A stretch of 64,000 bases of DNA. Source: Chitinophagaceae bacterium (GTDB lineage Bacteria; Bacteroidota; Bacteroidia; Chitinophagales; Chitinophagaceae). Positions 52,758-62,577 of this stretch are shown here, piece by piece. Within the stretch, counting starts at the first letter, position 1. Every line of letters starts with the position of its first letter. Both the position numbers and the translations under genes were made by a program. The stretch is taken from positions 124,001 through 188,000 of the forward strand of contig CANFKE010000001.1 in NCBI GenBank assembly GCA_947447465.1, written 5' to 3'. The notes beneath the pieces are model-generated. The model was not told the DNA's origin and ran no database searches. It was given only the letters and a program-made list of their open reading frames with translations.

Positions 52758-53570
52758 CTAGTTTTTGTTCATCAGATCATATATAGCACTAAGGTCTTGA
52801 GGTGTGAGCTGTCTTGAAGTGTCTTGCATGAAGTGGCGCTTAAATGCGCGGATAGCTGCTGTGCTGTCGTGGATGTCGTAGCCTATTATGCGCAGCGCCA
52901 TAAGGTGGTTGAAGTCTGCCGGCGGAGTTGCGGGGTAATCATCATACCATAGTCCGAAGCCGTTTTTTGCCAATGTTTTCCATGGGAAGAGTACGCTGGG
53001 GTCTGATTTGCGGGTAGGTGCAAGGTCGCCATGCCCAATAAAGTTGGCCGTAGGGATATTGTAGGTCTGTTTCAGTTGTCGGAGCAATGCCAGGAGGCTG
53101 GATATCTGAGCATCAGCAAATGGTTCTGCACCATTGTTGTCGAGCTCTATACCAATAGAGCAGGAGTTGAGGTCGGTAACATTACCCCATCGGCCCAGTC
53201 CGGCATGATGTGCGCGGAGATAGTCATTGAGCATGTGGTACACGGTGCCGTCTCTGCCAATAAGATAGTGTGCGCTTACTTCTGTGCGCTGCAGTGTGAA
53301 TGCTTTGAGGGTCTGCTCGGTACTTGCCTGTGCTGTGTGATGAATGACCACAAAGTTGGGCTTACGCATAGTGAAGTTAGTAGTGCCTACAAACTCTTCC
53401 GGTGCTTTTATGGTGTCATTTGCTGTGATGCCGGGCTTTTCTTTCAGCCGAGCAGCATAAGTGCCTGCCTGCTGCCTGTAGATCTTATTAGTAGAATGAT
53501 AGGGTGGCCTGTTGCATGCGGTAACTACCATGCAGATAGCAGTACAGGCGAAGAAGGTTAGGTAGCGCAT
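52758..53570 (-). CDS. N-acetylmuramoyl-L-alanine amidase lipoprotein (Amidase_2)
   Basis: A 270-aa cell-wall hydrolase. An N-terminal signal ends in the lipobox VVTAC, making it a lipoprotein with lipid at Cys19. The amidase_2 zinc site is readable: VIHHTAQ (first His about residue 77), a mid-domain RAHHAGLGRWGNVTDLNSCS, and the closing GHGDLAPTRKSDPS. The enzyme cuts the bond between MurNAc and the peptide stem, acting in the periplasm on wall fragments. It belongs to the AmiD-type group. It has an unusual 430-bp hairpin-rich upstream region, with a TAGCTTTA box 19 nt before the ATG. Confidence 0.92.
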   Translation of the reverse strand: MRYLTFFACTAICMVVTACNRPPYHSTNKIYRQQAGTYAARLKEKPGITANDTIKAPEEFVGTTNFTMRKPNFVVIHHTAQASTEQTLKAFTLQRTEVSAHYLIGRDGTVYHMLNDYLRAHHAGLGRWGNVTDLNSCSIGIELDNNGAEPFADAQISSLLALLRQLKQTYNIPTANFIGHGDLAPTRKSDPSVLFPWKTLAKNGFGLWYDDYPATPPADFNHLMALRIIGYDIHDSTAAIRAFKRHFMQDTSRQLTPQDLSAIYDLMNKN

Positions 53571-53641
53571 GCTTAGACGTTTACTGTGATAAAGCTAGCG
53601 GTTTGGCGTGGGAAAAAGAAAGATGAACATGTTTTTGTTTC

Positions 53642-53658
53642 GGAAGCGAGACGCTTCC
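53642..53658. repeat. Hairpin 1, core GAAGCGAGACGCTTC
   Basis: Stem GGAAGCG / CGCTTCC with loop AGA. The 15-nt core recurs in hairpin 2 with one change. Confidence 0.7.
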
Positions 53659-53666
53659 AATAAATA

Positions 53667-53689
53667 GGTCGAAGCGAGATGCTTCGACC
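53667..53689. repeat. Hairpin 2, core GAAGCGAGATGCTTC
   Basis: Perfect 9-bp stem GGTCGAAGC / GCTTCGACC with loop GAGAT. It shares its core with hairpin 1, 8 nt away. Confidence 0.75.
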
Positions 53690-53729
53690 AGTGGGGAGTA
53701 GAGATAAGCCGCTTACGCTTTATCACCCC

Positions 53730-53768
53730 CGACATTCGACAGCTGGCCCAAGGGCCGGTCGAATATCG
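53730..53768. repeat. Hairpin 3, imperfect
   Basis: CGACATTCGAC pairs with GTCGAATATCG (10 of 11), then a GGCCC / GGGCC inner stem with an AA loop. An AGCT interior bulge separates the two stems. Confidence 0.6.
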
Positions 53769-53791
53769 TCCCCTCTTAAAATAAGAGGGGA
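53769..53791. repeat. Hairpin 4
   Basis: Perfect 10-bp stem TCCCCTCTTA / TAAGAGGGGA with an AAA loop; directly adjoins hairpin 3. Confidence 0.75.
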
Positions 53792-53837
53792 GTGTGTTGT
53801 TAGCGCTACAAAGCGGTCTGAGACCTCGATTTGTTTA

Positions 53838-53862
53838 GGGCGTAGTCAGGAAGACTACGCCC
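53838..53862. repeat. Hairpin 5
   Basis: Perfect 10-bp stem GGGCGTAGTC / GACTACGCCC with loop AGGAA. Confidence 0.75.
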
Positions 53863-53891
53863 GGCAATTGAGCAATCTACCCCTGAATGAG

Positions 53892-53920
53892 GCTGTTGGT
53901 CAAAAAATTAGACCAACAGC
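53892..53920. repeat. Hairpin 6
   Basis: Perfect 10-bp stem GCTGTTGGTC / GACCAACAGC with a 9-nt AT-rich loop. Confidence 0.75.
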
Positions 53921-53955
53921 GGCGGATATGCAAGAAAAGACACTCTACCACACAC

Positions 53956-53986
53956 AAAAAAGCCTCCCTTACAAGGAGGCCTTTTT
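53956..53986 (-). terminator. Terminator of the DUF4783 gene
   Basis: GCCTCC / GGAGGC stem with flanking A/T runs; on the minus strand it ends in six Ts, 16 nt below the stop of the DUF4783 gene. Confidence 0.8.
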
Positions 53987-54001
53987 ATGAATGAGTGCAT
54001 T

Positions 54002-54409
54002 TTACTGCTTACTTATCTTGATTTCCTTTATAACGTAGTTGTTGGTGTCTTTTTGCTTGATGAGCATGTAGAGGGTGTATTTTCCTGTGGTGGTGGAAAA
54101 GGTAGCGATCATAGAGCGGGTATTGGGAGAGGGTGTTCCTGAGTCCATGACGTTGAGCTCTCGTATGGGGTTCTTATCAAAAAAGTCTTTGACCACCAGC
54201 CCGGCCTGGTTGCGGCTGTAGTTGGAAGCATTGTTATTGATAGAAACAGGAACGAAATTGTCGAAGAAGCGAGTCACATCTTCCACCTTATTGTTGCGCA
54301 ACAGATATACGATCTCTTCGAGGGGAGATTTCGCATTTTGCGCCAGAGCTGTATTAAATGCAATAAAACAGCCCAATATAAATATTAATCTTCTAAATGT
54401 ATTTTTCAT
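54002..54409 (-). CDS. DUF4783-family secreted protein
   Basis: A 135-aa protein from the ATG at 54409 (signal peptide MKNTFRRLIFILGCFIAFNT, cleaved near ALAQ). The upstream in-frame ATG at 54454 would place a charged segment ahead of the signal and is rejected. The mature part is a compact alpha+beta domain: SPLEEIVYLLRNNKVEDVTR, FFDNFVPVSI, LVVKDFFDKNP, then YTLYMLIKQKDTNNYVIKEI. This matches the Bacteroidota family DUF4783, a cystatin-like/NTF2-like fold of unknown function. Its terminator is at 53956-53986 and a -7 box lies 54 nt upstream. Confidence 0.82.
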   Translation of the reverse strand: MKNTFRRLIFILGCFIAFNTALAQNAKSPLEEIVYLLRNNKVEDVTRFFDNFVPVSINNNASNYSRNQAGLVVKDFFDKNPIRELNVMDSGTPSPNTRSMIATFSTTTGKYTLYMLIKQKDTNNYVIKEIKISKQ

Positions 54410-54463
54410 TGGGATTGTGCACCTTTCATTAAAATCACACTCAATCATCATCAAAAATCAAGC

Positions 54464-54471
54464 CAAATATA
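54464..54471 (-). promoter_or_regulatory. -7 promoter box, DUF4783 gene
   Basis: TATATTTG on the minus strand, 54 nt before the ATG at 54409. Confidence 0.45.
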
Positions 54472-54545
54472 TGATTATTGGCACATTGGTGAAAATAAAT
54501 TGTGGGATCGGGAGGTGGAGCGTCTCAAAGAGATACGTCCCGGTG

Positions 54546-54582
54546 CGAATGTCGCCCTTCGAGGGCCTCAGGGTGACATTCG
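54546..54582. repeat. Variable-stem hairpin A with 11-nt loop TCGAGGGCCTC
   Basis: 13-bp stem CGAATGTCGCCCT / AGGGTGACATTCG (one G-T) around loop TCGAGGGCCTC. Its loop differs by one base from that of hairpins B and C near 56.8 kb. Confidence 0.8.
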
Positions 54583-54709
54583 GGTAAGGTGTGGGGTGTC
54601 GGGTAAATTTTTCTGCTGTTTATTTATCCACAAATGTGAATTTTGGGCGAGTTGCCGGGGTGTTTTTAACTTGCCAGAACCATATAATTAAGCTACATTT
54701 GTAAAGTAA

Positions 54710-56779
<2,070 letters not shown>

Positions 56780-56809
56780 GTTTTAGTCTAAATAGACAAA
56801 TAGAATATA

Positions 56810-56846
56810 AAAATGTCATGGTGAGGCGCTCGAACCATGACATTTT
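56810..56846. repeat. Variable-stem hairpin B (loop in inverse orientation)
   Basis: 13-bp stem AAAATGTCATGGT / ACCATGACATTTT with loop GAGGCGCTCGA, the reverse complement of hairpin C's loop. It lies 30 nt after gyrB and is followed by TTTTTTTT, so it can also act as gyrB's terminator. Confidence 0.8.
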
Positions 56847-56867
56847 TTTTCGTTAGCGGGTAGTAGC

Positions 56868-56916
56868 GCCTTTTGATGGTCGTGGTTCGAGCGCCTCACC
56901 ATGACCATCAAAAGGC
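56868..56916. repeat. Variable-stem hairpin C, 19-bp stem
   Basis: Arms 56868-56886 and 56898-56916 pair over 19 bp with one G-T wobble; the loop is TCGAGCGCCTC. A 22-nt section (56884-56905) is the reverse complement of 56815-56836 in hairpin B. Confidence 0.85.
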
Positions 56917-57027
56917 CGGTGACTTGACATCTCCCTGCTATTCTCAGCCGCCTTTCTTTATTGCGCCTATATTGGTATCCGCAATCGCGCCATTGATTTT
57001 TAACCATCCTTTATTATTACAATCAGC

Positions 57028-57035
57028 TATTTTTG
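57028..57035 (+). promoter_or_regulatory. -7 promoter box, rhomboid operon
   Basis: TATTTTTG ends 4 nt before the ATG at 57040. Confidence 0.6.
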
Positions 57036-57039
57036 CAGT

Positions 57040-57882
57040 ATGGCAAATTTCGGATCGGGTAGATTCTCCTCTGTTCCTGTTGTAGTTAAAAATATCATTA
57101 TCATTAATGCTATCATGGTCATGCTCCAGTTCGTACTGGTGAAGTTCAATATTGACCTTAGCGAATACCTGGGATTGCATTACTGGATGTCGCCACACTT
57201 CAAGTGGTGGCAATTCTTTACCTATATGTTCATGCATGGCAGCCCGTTCGATATAGGGGCTACGATCACACATATCTTCTTCAACATGTGGGGTCTCTTT
57301 ATGTTTGGCAGCATACTGGAGAATATGTGGGGGGCAAAGCGGTTCTTTACCTTTTATGTTATCTGCGGATTGGGAGCAGGGCTCTGTCACCTATTGGTGA
57401 TGGGAGTGCAGTTTTCCGGCTTCCATCATGCGTTCTTACATTATCAGGAGCACGCAACATTGGCAGAATACAGCAGTCTTATTCGTAACTATAAGTTGAC
57501 TGACAATAGTTTTTTTAAGGAGGTACTTACTTTCTGGCAGCAAAATCCCAGTTGTGCAGACTGTGCTTCCACTTCTATACAGGGGTTAAGGCAGTATAAT
57601 GCGGAGATGATGGATGTTGGAGTGGTGGGTGCATCAGGTTCGCTGTTCGGTGTGCTGTTCGCATTCGGTTACCTCTTTCCTAATACCGAGTTGTATATCA
57701 TGTTCATACCCGTGCCTGTAAAGGCCAAGTGGGCAGTAGCAGGATATGCGGCAATAGAGCTTTTTTCGGGAATAGGTCAGTTCAAGGGCGACAATGTTGC
57801 TCACTTTGCTCACCTGGGTGGTATGCTTTTCGGATTCATTATTTTGATGATATGGAAGCGCAATCGTAATAATTTTTATTAA
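57040..57882 (+). CDS. Rhomboid-family intramembrane serine protease
   Basis: A 280-aa inner-membrane protease with six or more transmembrane helices. The catalytic serine is Ser199 in VVGASGSLFG (GxSG) and the histidine is His258 in AHFAHLGGMLFGF; the HN pair in helix 2 is at THIFFN (His78, Asn82). It cuts transmembrane substrates within the bilayer. A loop of ~65 residues (about 123-190, with a CADC pair) separates helices 3 and 4 and is longer than in GlpG. A -7 box sits 4 nt upstream, and the next gene (an inactive relative) begins 15 nt after the stop, so they form an operon. Confidence 0.92.
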   Translation: MANFGSGRFSSVPVVVKNIIIINAIMVMLQFVLVKFNIDLSEYLGLHYWMSPHFKWWQFFTYMFMHGSPFDIGATITHIFFNMWGLFMFGSILENMWGAKRFFTFYVICGLGAGLCHLLVMGVQFSGFHHAFLHYQEHATLAEYSSLIRNYKLTDNSFFKEVLTFWQQNPSCADCASTSIQGLRQYNAEMMDVGVVGASGSLFGVLFAFGYLFPNTELYIMFIPVPVKAKWAVAGYAAIELFSGIGQFKGDNVAHFAHLGGMLFGFIILMIWKRNRNNFY

Positions 57883-57897
57883 TAACTTTACATACAA

Positions 57898-58791
57898 ATG
57901 GGAACAGGGAAAAGAAGGTCGGCATTGTCATATATCCCGGGTTATAAGAATAACGCGGTGTTGCAACTTATCATTGCATCGGGTGTGGCATATATGATGC
58001 TGGCTATTTCGTGGGCATTGGTCATGATCGTCTATGTTGGAGATGCCAGCGCATTCAACACTTATTTTATTCCTAATATAGGGCTGGGGCAGTTGGTCGA
58101 GTTCAAGTCGCATTGGTGGACGATACTTACCTATGGTATGTTCCAGTTTCCGAACAGCTTTATGGAGTTGCTCAGTAATATGGTGTGGCTGTATTGCTTT
58201 GGCTCAGTAGTGCAGATGTTGGTAGGGCATAAGCAGGTGATCCCGCTATATCTGTATTCGCTGTTTGTTGGTGGTATATTCTTTTATTTGTTCCAGCTGT
58301 TGCCCGGCAAAATGGGTATGGCACCTGCTGCATTTTTGGGTGCCCGTGCAGGTCTGGTAGGTATGGCCATTGCCGCCATCACGCTTACACCATCTTATCG
58401 TTTTTATATTACCGAGACCTTTACCATACCGCTTATGCTGGTAGTAGGCGTATTTGTGTTTTTAATGATAGCCGGCAGCGGATTTTACCTGCCTGTGGTG
58501 GGGTTGATGCTGGGTGGCGCACTGATGGGTTTCGCCTATGTGAAATTATTAAGGGCCGGATATAAGCCTGCAGAATGGGCCTATGACCTGGGTAATAAAC
58601 TGGAGGGATTGGTAACGCCATCTGAGCAGACGCAGAAACCAAAGGGTAGGATCATCAAGATGTATCATCCGCAGCAAGGCATATCTCAGAGCCGTATCGA
58701 TGAGATACTGGACAAGATCAATCAGAAAGGCTATAACTCTCTGACCAAGGAAGAGAAGGATATGCTATTGAGGGCGGGTAGTGAGCAGTAG
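57898..58791 (+). CDS. Pseudo-rhomboid with DUF6576 C-terminus
   Basis: A 297-aa polytopic protein homologous in topology to the preceding rhomboid but catalytically dead. The GxSG region reads FLGARAGLVG, with Arg150 in place of the Ser, and the C-terminal helix reads VVGLMLGGALMGF, with Met204 where the His should be. The last ~60 residues (about 235-297: PKGRIIKMYHPQQGISQSRI, then DEILDKINQKGYNSLTKEEK) match the soluble DUF6576 helix bundle that often follows rhomboids in Bacteroidota. It starts 15 nt after the active rhomboid, so it may be a substrate adaptor or regulator for it (inference). Confidence 0.88.
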   Translation: MGTGKRRSALSYIPGYKNNAVLQLIIASGVAYMMLAISWALVMIVYVGDASAFNTYFIPNIGLGQLVEFKSHWWTILTYGMFQFPNSFMELLSNMVWLYCFGSVVQMLVGHKQVIPLYLYSLFVGGIFFYLFQLLPGKMGMAPAAFLGARAGLVGMAIAAITLTPSYRFYITETFTIPLMLVVGVFVFLMIAGSGFYLPVVGLMLGGALMGFAYVKLLRAGYKPAEWAYDLGNKLEGLVTPSEQTQKPKGRIIKMYHPQQGISQSRIDEILDKINQKGYNSLTKEEKDMLLRAGSEQ

Positions 58792-58795
58792 GGGG

Positions 58796-59146
58796 TTATT
58801 TAATAAATTCCAATACAGTTTCCGGAGGCCGGGCTATGATAGCGTTATTGCCGTTAGTAACAATCGGTCGCTCTATTAGTACAGGATTATCTGCCAGTAC
58901 TTGCAGCCATTGTTCTTCGTTCAAATTTTTATCTGCATACTGTTCCTGATAGAGCGGTTCACTTTTTCTTACAAGTGAAGATGGGTGCATGTTCAATTGC
59001 TTCAGCAGGTCCGCAATTTCCACAGTTGAAAGTGGTTCTGTGATATACCAGCGTACATTAAAAGGTGCACCCGAATCTTGTAAAAATTCAAGTGCACCTT
59101 TGCTTTTAGAACATTGTCCGTTATGGTAAATGGTAATTTCTGCCAT
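58796..59146 (-). CDS. ArsC/Spx-family thioredoxin-fold protein
   Basis: A 116-aa protein of the arsenate-reductase fold. Its single N-terminal redox Cys is in IYHNGQCSKSKGALEFL (residue 12). An RKSEPLYQEQ segment occupies the position of the arsenate-binding loop, and ERPIVTNGNNAIIARPPE is the usual C-terminal strand. Members reduce arsenate with glutathione/glutaredoxin or act as Spx-like regulators; no ars genes are nearby. It lies 8 nt below scoB on the same strand, so probably co-transcribed with the CoA-transferase genes. Confidence 0.82.
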   Translation of the reverse strand: MAEITIYHNGQCSKSKGALEFLQDSGAPFNVRWYITEPLSTVEIADLLKQLNMHPSSLVRKSEPLYQEQYADKNLNEEQWLQVLADNPVLIERPIVTNGNNAIIARPPETVLEFIK

Positions 59147-59153
59147 GATATTT

Positions 59154-59810
59154 TTAAACCGTCATTTCCTTTACATCAGGAGAGATAGTTAGTTTGCCTG
59201 CCGTTTTAGATCTTATCTCCTCAATGGTAACTCCGGGTGCATATTCTATACATACAAACCCATTCGGTGTTACGTCAAACACACCAAGATCGCTTACTAT
59301 TTTCCTTACACAATTTACTCCTGTAAGTGGCAGGCTGCAGGCGGGTAGTAGTTTGCTTTCACCTTTAGGGTTAGTATGCTGCATTGCTACAATAATATTC
59401 TTTGCGGCAGCTACAAGGTCCATAGCGCCTCCCATACCCTTTACCATTTTCTTAGGTATCTTCCAGTTAGCGATGTCGCCATTTTCGGATACTTCCATTG
59501 CACCAAGTACAGTCAGGTCAACCTTTCCTGCACGGATCATTCCGAAGCTCATTGCGCTGTCGAAAAAGGCTGAGCCGGGCAAAGTAGTGATCGTTTGTTT
59601 TCCGGCATTGATGAGGTCGGCGTCTTCTTCTCCTGCAAAAGGGAAAGGTCCCATACCCAATAGGCCATTCTCACTTTGCAATACTACATTCACTCCTTCT
59701 GGAATGTAGTTAGCAACCAGGGTGGGTATGCCTATGCCCAGATTGACATAAAAACCATCCTGTAATTCCTGTGCTATTCTTTTAGCTATTTGTTCTTTAT
59801 TTAAAGCCAT
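59154..59810 (-). CDS. scoB: 3-oxoacid CoA-transferase subunit B
   Basis: A 218-aa beta subunit of succinyl-CoA:3-ketoacid CoA-transferase, which activates acetoacetate with CoA from succinyl-CoA. I use the ATG at 59810 (MALNKEQIAKRIAQELQDGF); an earlier in-frame ATG at 59882 lies within the inserted cassette flank. The active-site glutamate is in VLQSENGLLGMGPF, and GGAMDLVAAAKNIIVAMQHT is another family landmark. Its alpha-subunit gene is 526 nt upstream, not adjacent as usual, because a four-helix-bundle gene lies between. Confidence 0.93.
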   Translation of the reverse strand: MALNKEQIAKRIAQELQDGFYVNLGIGIPTLVANYIPEGVNVVLQSENGLLGMGPFPFAGEEDADLINAGKQTITTLPGSAFFDSAMSFGMIRAGKVDLTVLGAMEVSENGDIANWKIPKKMVKGMGGAMDLVAAAKNIIVAMQHTNPKGESKLLPACSLPLTGVNCVRKIVSDLGVFDVTPNGFVCIEYAPGVTIEEIRSKTAGKLTISPDVKEMTV

Positions 59811-59820
59811 TTTATAAATT

Positions 59821-59857
59821 AATGCGACAATGTGATGGAATGCGATAATGTGATTCC
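59821..59857. repeat. Left flank of the four-helix-bundle cassette
   Basis: Contains AATGCGACAATGTGATGGAA and a second AATGTG unit in direct orientation. Two 14-nt segments recur inverted in the right flank (60291-60341). It begins 11 bp upstream of the scoB start. Confidence 0.75.
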
Positions 59858-59897
59858 AATTGTCTGTTATTAAATAGGACAAACAAGTGGCCCGGTT

Positions 59898-60251
59898 TTA
59901 TTTTGATTTACTTGATAAAATTATAGCATTTAGTAGTCTCATTATTTCATCTAATTTTTTCATGAGATCACTGTTAAAATTGTATTCTTTTGATTGCTGG
60001 CACAAATACAGCCAATACCATGTTTCATGAGCTTCTTTATCTGCAATTTTCAATTTATGAATAAAATCTGCTTTACTTTCGGCAGATTGCGCTTCCATTA
60101 CATTAGCCCCTATTGATGTAGCGGAACGTATTAATTGACGAGCGATTACATACTTTTTTGTTGACTCCAGAAATTCTACATATTGAATTGTCATTAATGA
60201 AAATTCAATAGAGTGCTTCACTAAAGGGTTATCGGAAAAGTCTGTTCTCAT
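59898..60251 (-). CDS. Four-helix-bundle protein (23S rRNA intervening-sequence/bS23 type)
   Basis: A 117-aa helical protein from the ATG at 60251 (MRTDFSDNPLVKHSIEFSLM). The conserved core YVIARQLIRSATSIGANVME followed by A..AES.ADFIHKLKIA..EA.ET.YWL is the signature of the TIGR02436 four-helix-bundle family. Known relatives include proteins from rRNA intervening sequences and the Avd subunit of diversity-generating retroelements; no reverse transcriptase is present here. It sits between scoA and scoB, flanked by inverted repeats, which suggests transfer as a unit. Function unknown. Confidence 0.85.
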   Translation of the reverse strand: MRTDFSDNPLVKHSIEFSLMTIQYVEFLESTKKYVIARQLIRSATSIGANVMEAQSAESKADFIHKLKIADKEAHETWYWLYLCQQSKEYNFNSDLMKKLDEIMRLLNAIILSSKSK

Positions 60252-60290
60252 TGTGTTGCTCCATTGGAATATGTTTCTACAATCCGACAA

Positions 60291-60341
60291 TGCTCCATTC
60301 CATCACATTTCTTCCACATTGTCGCATTCCCCCACATTATC
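60291..60341. repeat. Right flank of the four-helix-bundle cassette
   Basis: Read on the minus strand it begins GATAATGTG, overlapping the scoA stop codon, then GGAATGCGACAATGTG and AATGTGATGGAATG. These match the left flank in inverted orientation (14 nt each). Confidence 0.75.
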
Positions 60342-61032
60342 TTTGTCTAACAGTACGTTGCTCTATGCGTTTTTCATAGTCTTTGCCCTGAAATATTCTG
60401 TGTACATATATACCCGGAGTATGTATGTAATTAGGGTCAAGTTCTCCCGGCTCTACCAGTTCCTCTACCTCGGCAATGGTTATTTTACCAGCCATAGCCA
60501 TAAGCGGATTAAAGTTGCGGGCAGTATCTTTAAAGATCAGGTTACCCATTTTATCTCCTTTCCAAGCCTTTACAATTGCGAAGTCTGAATCGAATGCCAG
60601 TTCCATAAGATAATTCTTACCGTTGAATTCGCGAACTTCTTTACCTTCTGCTACCTCAGTGCCATACCCGGCCTGAAGAAATACTGCAGGCATTCCATAA
60701 CCTGTAGCCATGCAGCGTGTAGCCAAAGTGCCCTGCGGAACCAATTCTACTTCAAGCTCCCCGCTCAATAGCTGACGCTCGAACTCCGCATTTTCGCCAA
60801 CGTAAGATGATATCATTTTCTTTACCTGCTTGTTCTCCAGCAAGAGGCCTATACCAAAGCCATCTACACCGGCATTATTAGAAATACAGGTAAGATCTTT
60901 AGTGCCTTGCTTCACTAATGATGCAATACAGTTTTCAGGTATTCCGCAAAGGCCAAAGCCTCCAAGCATCAGCGTGGCACCTGACGGTATATCACGTACC
61001 GCTTCGTCAGCGTTTGCAACAACTTTATTCAT
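60337..61032 (-). CDS. scoA: 3-oxoacid CoA-transferase subunit A
   Basis: A 231-aa alpha subunit of succinyl-CoA:3-ketoacid CoA-transferase. Starts [20 protein letters not shown], then the glycine-rich CoA-binding strand [36 protein letters not shown] and [20 protein letters not shown] are other conserved segments. It would form a heterotetramer with ScoB. Normal length. Its stop codon TAA coincides with the first unit of the right flank of the inserted four-helix-bundle gene, so the coding sequence seems intact despite the insertion. A degenerate TACTTTAG lies ~18 nt upstream. Confidence 0.94.
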   Translation of the reverse strand: MNKVVANADEAVRDIPSGATLMLGGFGLCGIPENCIASLVKQGTKDLTCISNNAGVDGFGIGLLLENKQVKKMISSYVGENAEFERQLLSGELEVELVPQGTLATRCMATGYGMPAVFLQAGYGTEVAEGKEVREFNGKNYLMELAFDSDFAIVKAWKGDKMGNLIFKDTARNFNPLMAMAGKITIAEVEELVEPGELDPNYIHTPGIYVHRIFQGKDYEKRIEQRTVRQR

Positions 61033-61187
61033 TGATTTGAGATTTGACTGCTAAAGTAAAATAATTGCGTTAATCTGTCAGCATATAATATAAGGAACAG
61101 TGGTCATATGCAGGATTCCGGTACTGTGTGTGAATGGGTATTGCCTTTTAACTTTTTCAACTGACTCGCCTTTTAATTTAAAGAATG

Positions 61188-61195
61188 TACCTTTG
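61188..61195 (+). promoter_or_regulatory. -7 promoter box, panD
   Basis: TACCTTTG ends 7 nt before the ATG at 61203. The in-frame upstream ATG at 61185 overlaps the box. Confidence 0.6.
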
Positions 61196-61202
61196 CAGTG
61201 CT

Positions 61203-61547
61203 ATGCAAATAGAAGTATTGAAGTCTAAGATCCATCGGGTAAAGATTACCGAGGCCAACTTGAACTATATAGGGAGCATTACTATTGATGAGGATCTGAT
61301 GAATGCCTCAAATATCATAGAAAATGAGAAGGTGCAGGTTTTGAACATAGATAACGGCGAGCGGCTGGAAACTTATGTAATAAAAGGCACTCGTGGTTCG
61401 GGTATGATCTGTATGAACGGACCGGCGGCACGTCGTGTATCTGTTGGCGATACAGTAATAGTAATATCTTATGCCACTATGGACTTTGAGGCGGCTAAAA
61501 CTCATGTCCCTACCATCATTTTCCCTAAGGAAGACAATAGCCTGTAA
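61203..61547 (+). CDS. panD: Aspartate 1-decarboxylase
   Basis: A 114-aa pyruvoyl enzyme that converts aspartate to beta-alanine for pantothenate and CoA synthesis. It self-cleaves between Gly and Ser in [16 protein letters not shown] (about residues 23-24), leaving a pyruvoyl group on the C-terminal chain. [15 protein letters not shown] and the FP.E tail are typical, and the length is close to the E. coli enzyme (126). I use the ATG at 61203, 7 nt after the -7 box; a start at 61185 would overlap the promoter. The next gene begins 19 nt downstream. Confidence 0.93.
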   Translation: MQIEVLKSKIHRVKITEANLNYIGSITIDEDLMNASNIIENEKVQVLNIDNGERLETYVIKGTRGSGMICMNGPAARRVSVGDTVIVISYATMDFEAAKTHVPTIIFPKEDNSL

Positions 61548-61566
61548 TCACGTATATTTACCAGCT

Positions 61567-62577
61567 ATGAAGAAGGCCCTGATAACAATATTAAAGTATG
61601 TCATTTTCCTGGGGCTGGGAATTTGGATCACCTACCATATGCTGCATGAGCTGAGCGATCAGCAGCGGTCGGAGTTGGTGAATGCTATTGAGAGCATTGA
61701 TCCGTGGTATCTGATCCCTATTTCTGTTGTTGGTTTTTTTTCGCACTATATAAGGGCGGTTCGCTGGAAGTACTTATTGGAGACCATAGATCTGCATCCT
61801 ACCACTGCCAATACTTTTTTCGCGGTAATGATAGGCTATATCACCAATCTTGCATTGCCAAGAGCTGGAGAGGTAGCCAAATGCACTGTTCTGGCCAAAT
61901 ATGAAGACATGCCTGCTCATAAAATGGTAGGCACCATTGTGGCCGAGCGTGCCTGGGATGTGCTGTGTTTGTTTCTGATAGCTATTGCTGCTTTTGTGAT
62001 GCAAATGAGCGCTATCAATGCATATGTAGGCAGTAAAATGGCCATTGTGCATGAAAAGATAGAGGCGCACAAGACAGTTCTGGTCATATCCCTCATTGTA
62101 TTTGCACTCATTATTTTGGTGCTCATTATCATATACAGGCGCAATAAAGAGTCTAAGGGTGGTATGTTGCTCAAAGAAATGACCCATGGTATACTGTCTA
62201 TCATCCATATGAAGAAGAAATGGGAATTTCTTTTGCTATCTGTAGTCATGTGGATCATGTATCTGCTGCAGGTATATATCGGGTTGCGTAGTTTGCATGA
62301 CACTCATGCCATGTCTATGATGGCAGCATTGGTCGTATTGGTGTATGGTAGTCTGGGTCTTATCATCACTCCGGGTGGCATAGGTGCATACCCTTATCTG
62401 GTAGCCCAGATATTGAGTGGCCCTTACAGTATTCCCGAAGTGCCGGCACAGGCGTTTGGCTGGATAGCCTGGGCACTGCAAACAGTATTGATCATCCTAT
62501 TAGGCCTTCTGTCTCTTCTATTGATTCATTCCTACAACAAAAAGAGAAATGCAAAAGCTGCAGTGGATAACAAGTAA
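61567..62577 (+). CDS. Lysylphosphatidylglycerol-synthase-like flippase domain protein
   Basis: A 336-aa integral membrane protein with about eight helices. It begins MKKALITILKYVIFLGLGIW, which is the first helix. The conserved positive/polar block FAVMIGYITNLALPRAGEVA followed by KCTVLAKYEDMPAHKMVGTIVAERAW is the hallmark of PF03706 (LPG synthase TM/UPF0104, YbhN-like). Such proteins flip or transport lipid-linked molecules. It lacks the catalytic aminoacyl-transfer domain of MprF. The ATG at 61567 is chosen because the longer frame from 61471 overlaps panD. A TATATTTA box ends 6 nt upstream. It overlaps the next gene by 29 nt. Confidence 0.85.
   Translation: MKKALITILKYVIFLGLGIWITYHMLHELSDQQRSELVNAIESIDPWYLIPISVVGFFSHYIRAVRWKYLLETIDLHPTTANTFFAVMIGYITNLALPRAGEVAKCTVLAKYEDMPAHKMVGTIVAERAWDVLCLFLIAIAAFVMQMSAINAYVGSKMAIVHEKIEAHKTVLVISLIVFALIILVLIIIYRRNKESKGGMLLKEMTHGILSIIHMKKKWEFLLLSVVMWIMYLLQVYIGLRSLHDTHAMSMMAALVVLVYGSLGLIITPGGIGAYPYLVAQILSGPYSIPEVPAQAFGWIAWALQTVLIILLGLLSLLLIHSYNKKRNAKAAVDNK

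Larger units (their letters stand above)
53571..54001. other. Gene-free region dense in hairpins
   Basis: 431 bp between the amidase and the DUF4783 gene without a supported ORF. It contains seven stem-loops listed individually, of which the one at 53956-53986 is the terminator of the DUF4783 gene. The others have unrelated stems and no T-runs. Confidence 0.65.

Noticed and set aside
53679-53990. A 103-codon plus-strand ORF across the hairpin region
   Set aside because: It runs through six palindromes and a terminator, so its sequence is dictated by the repeats, not by coding.
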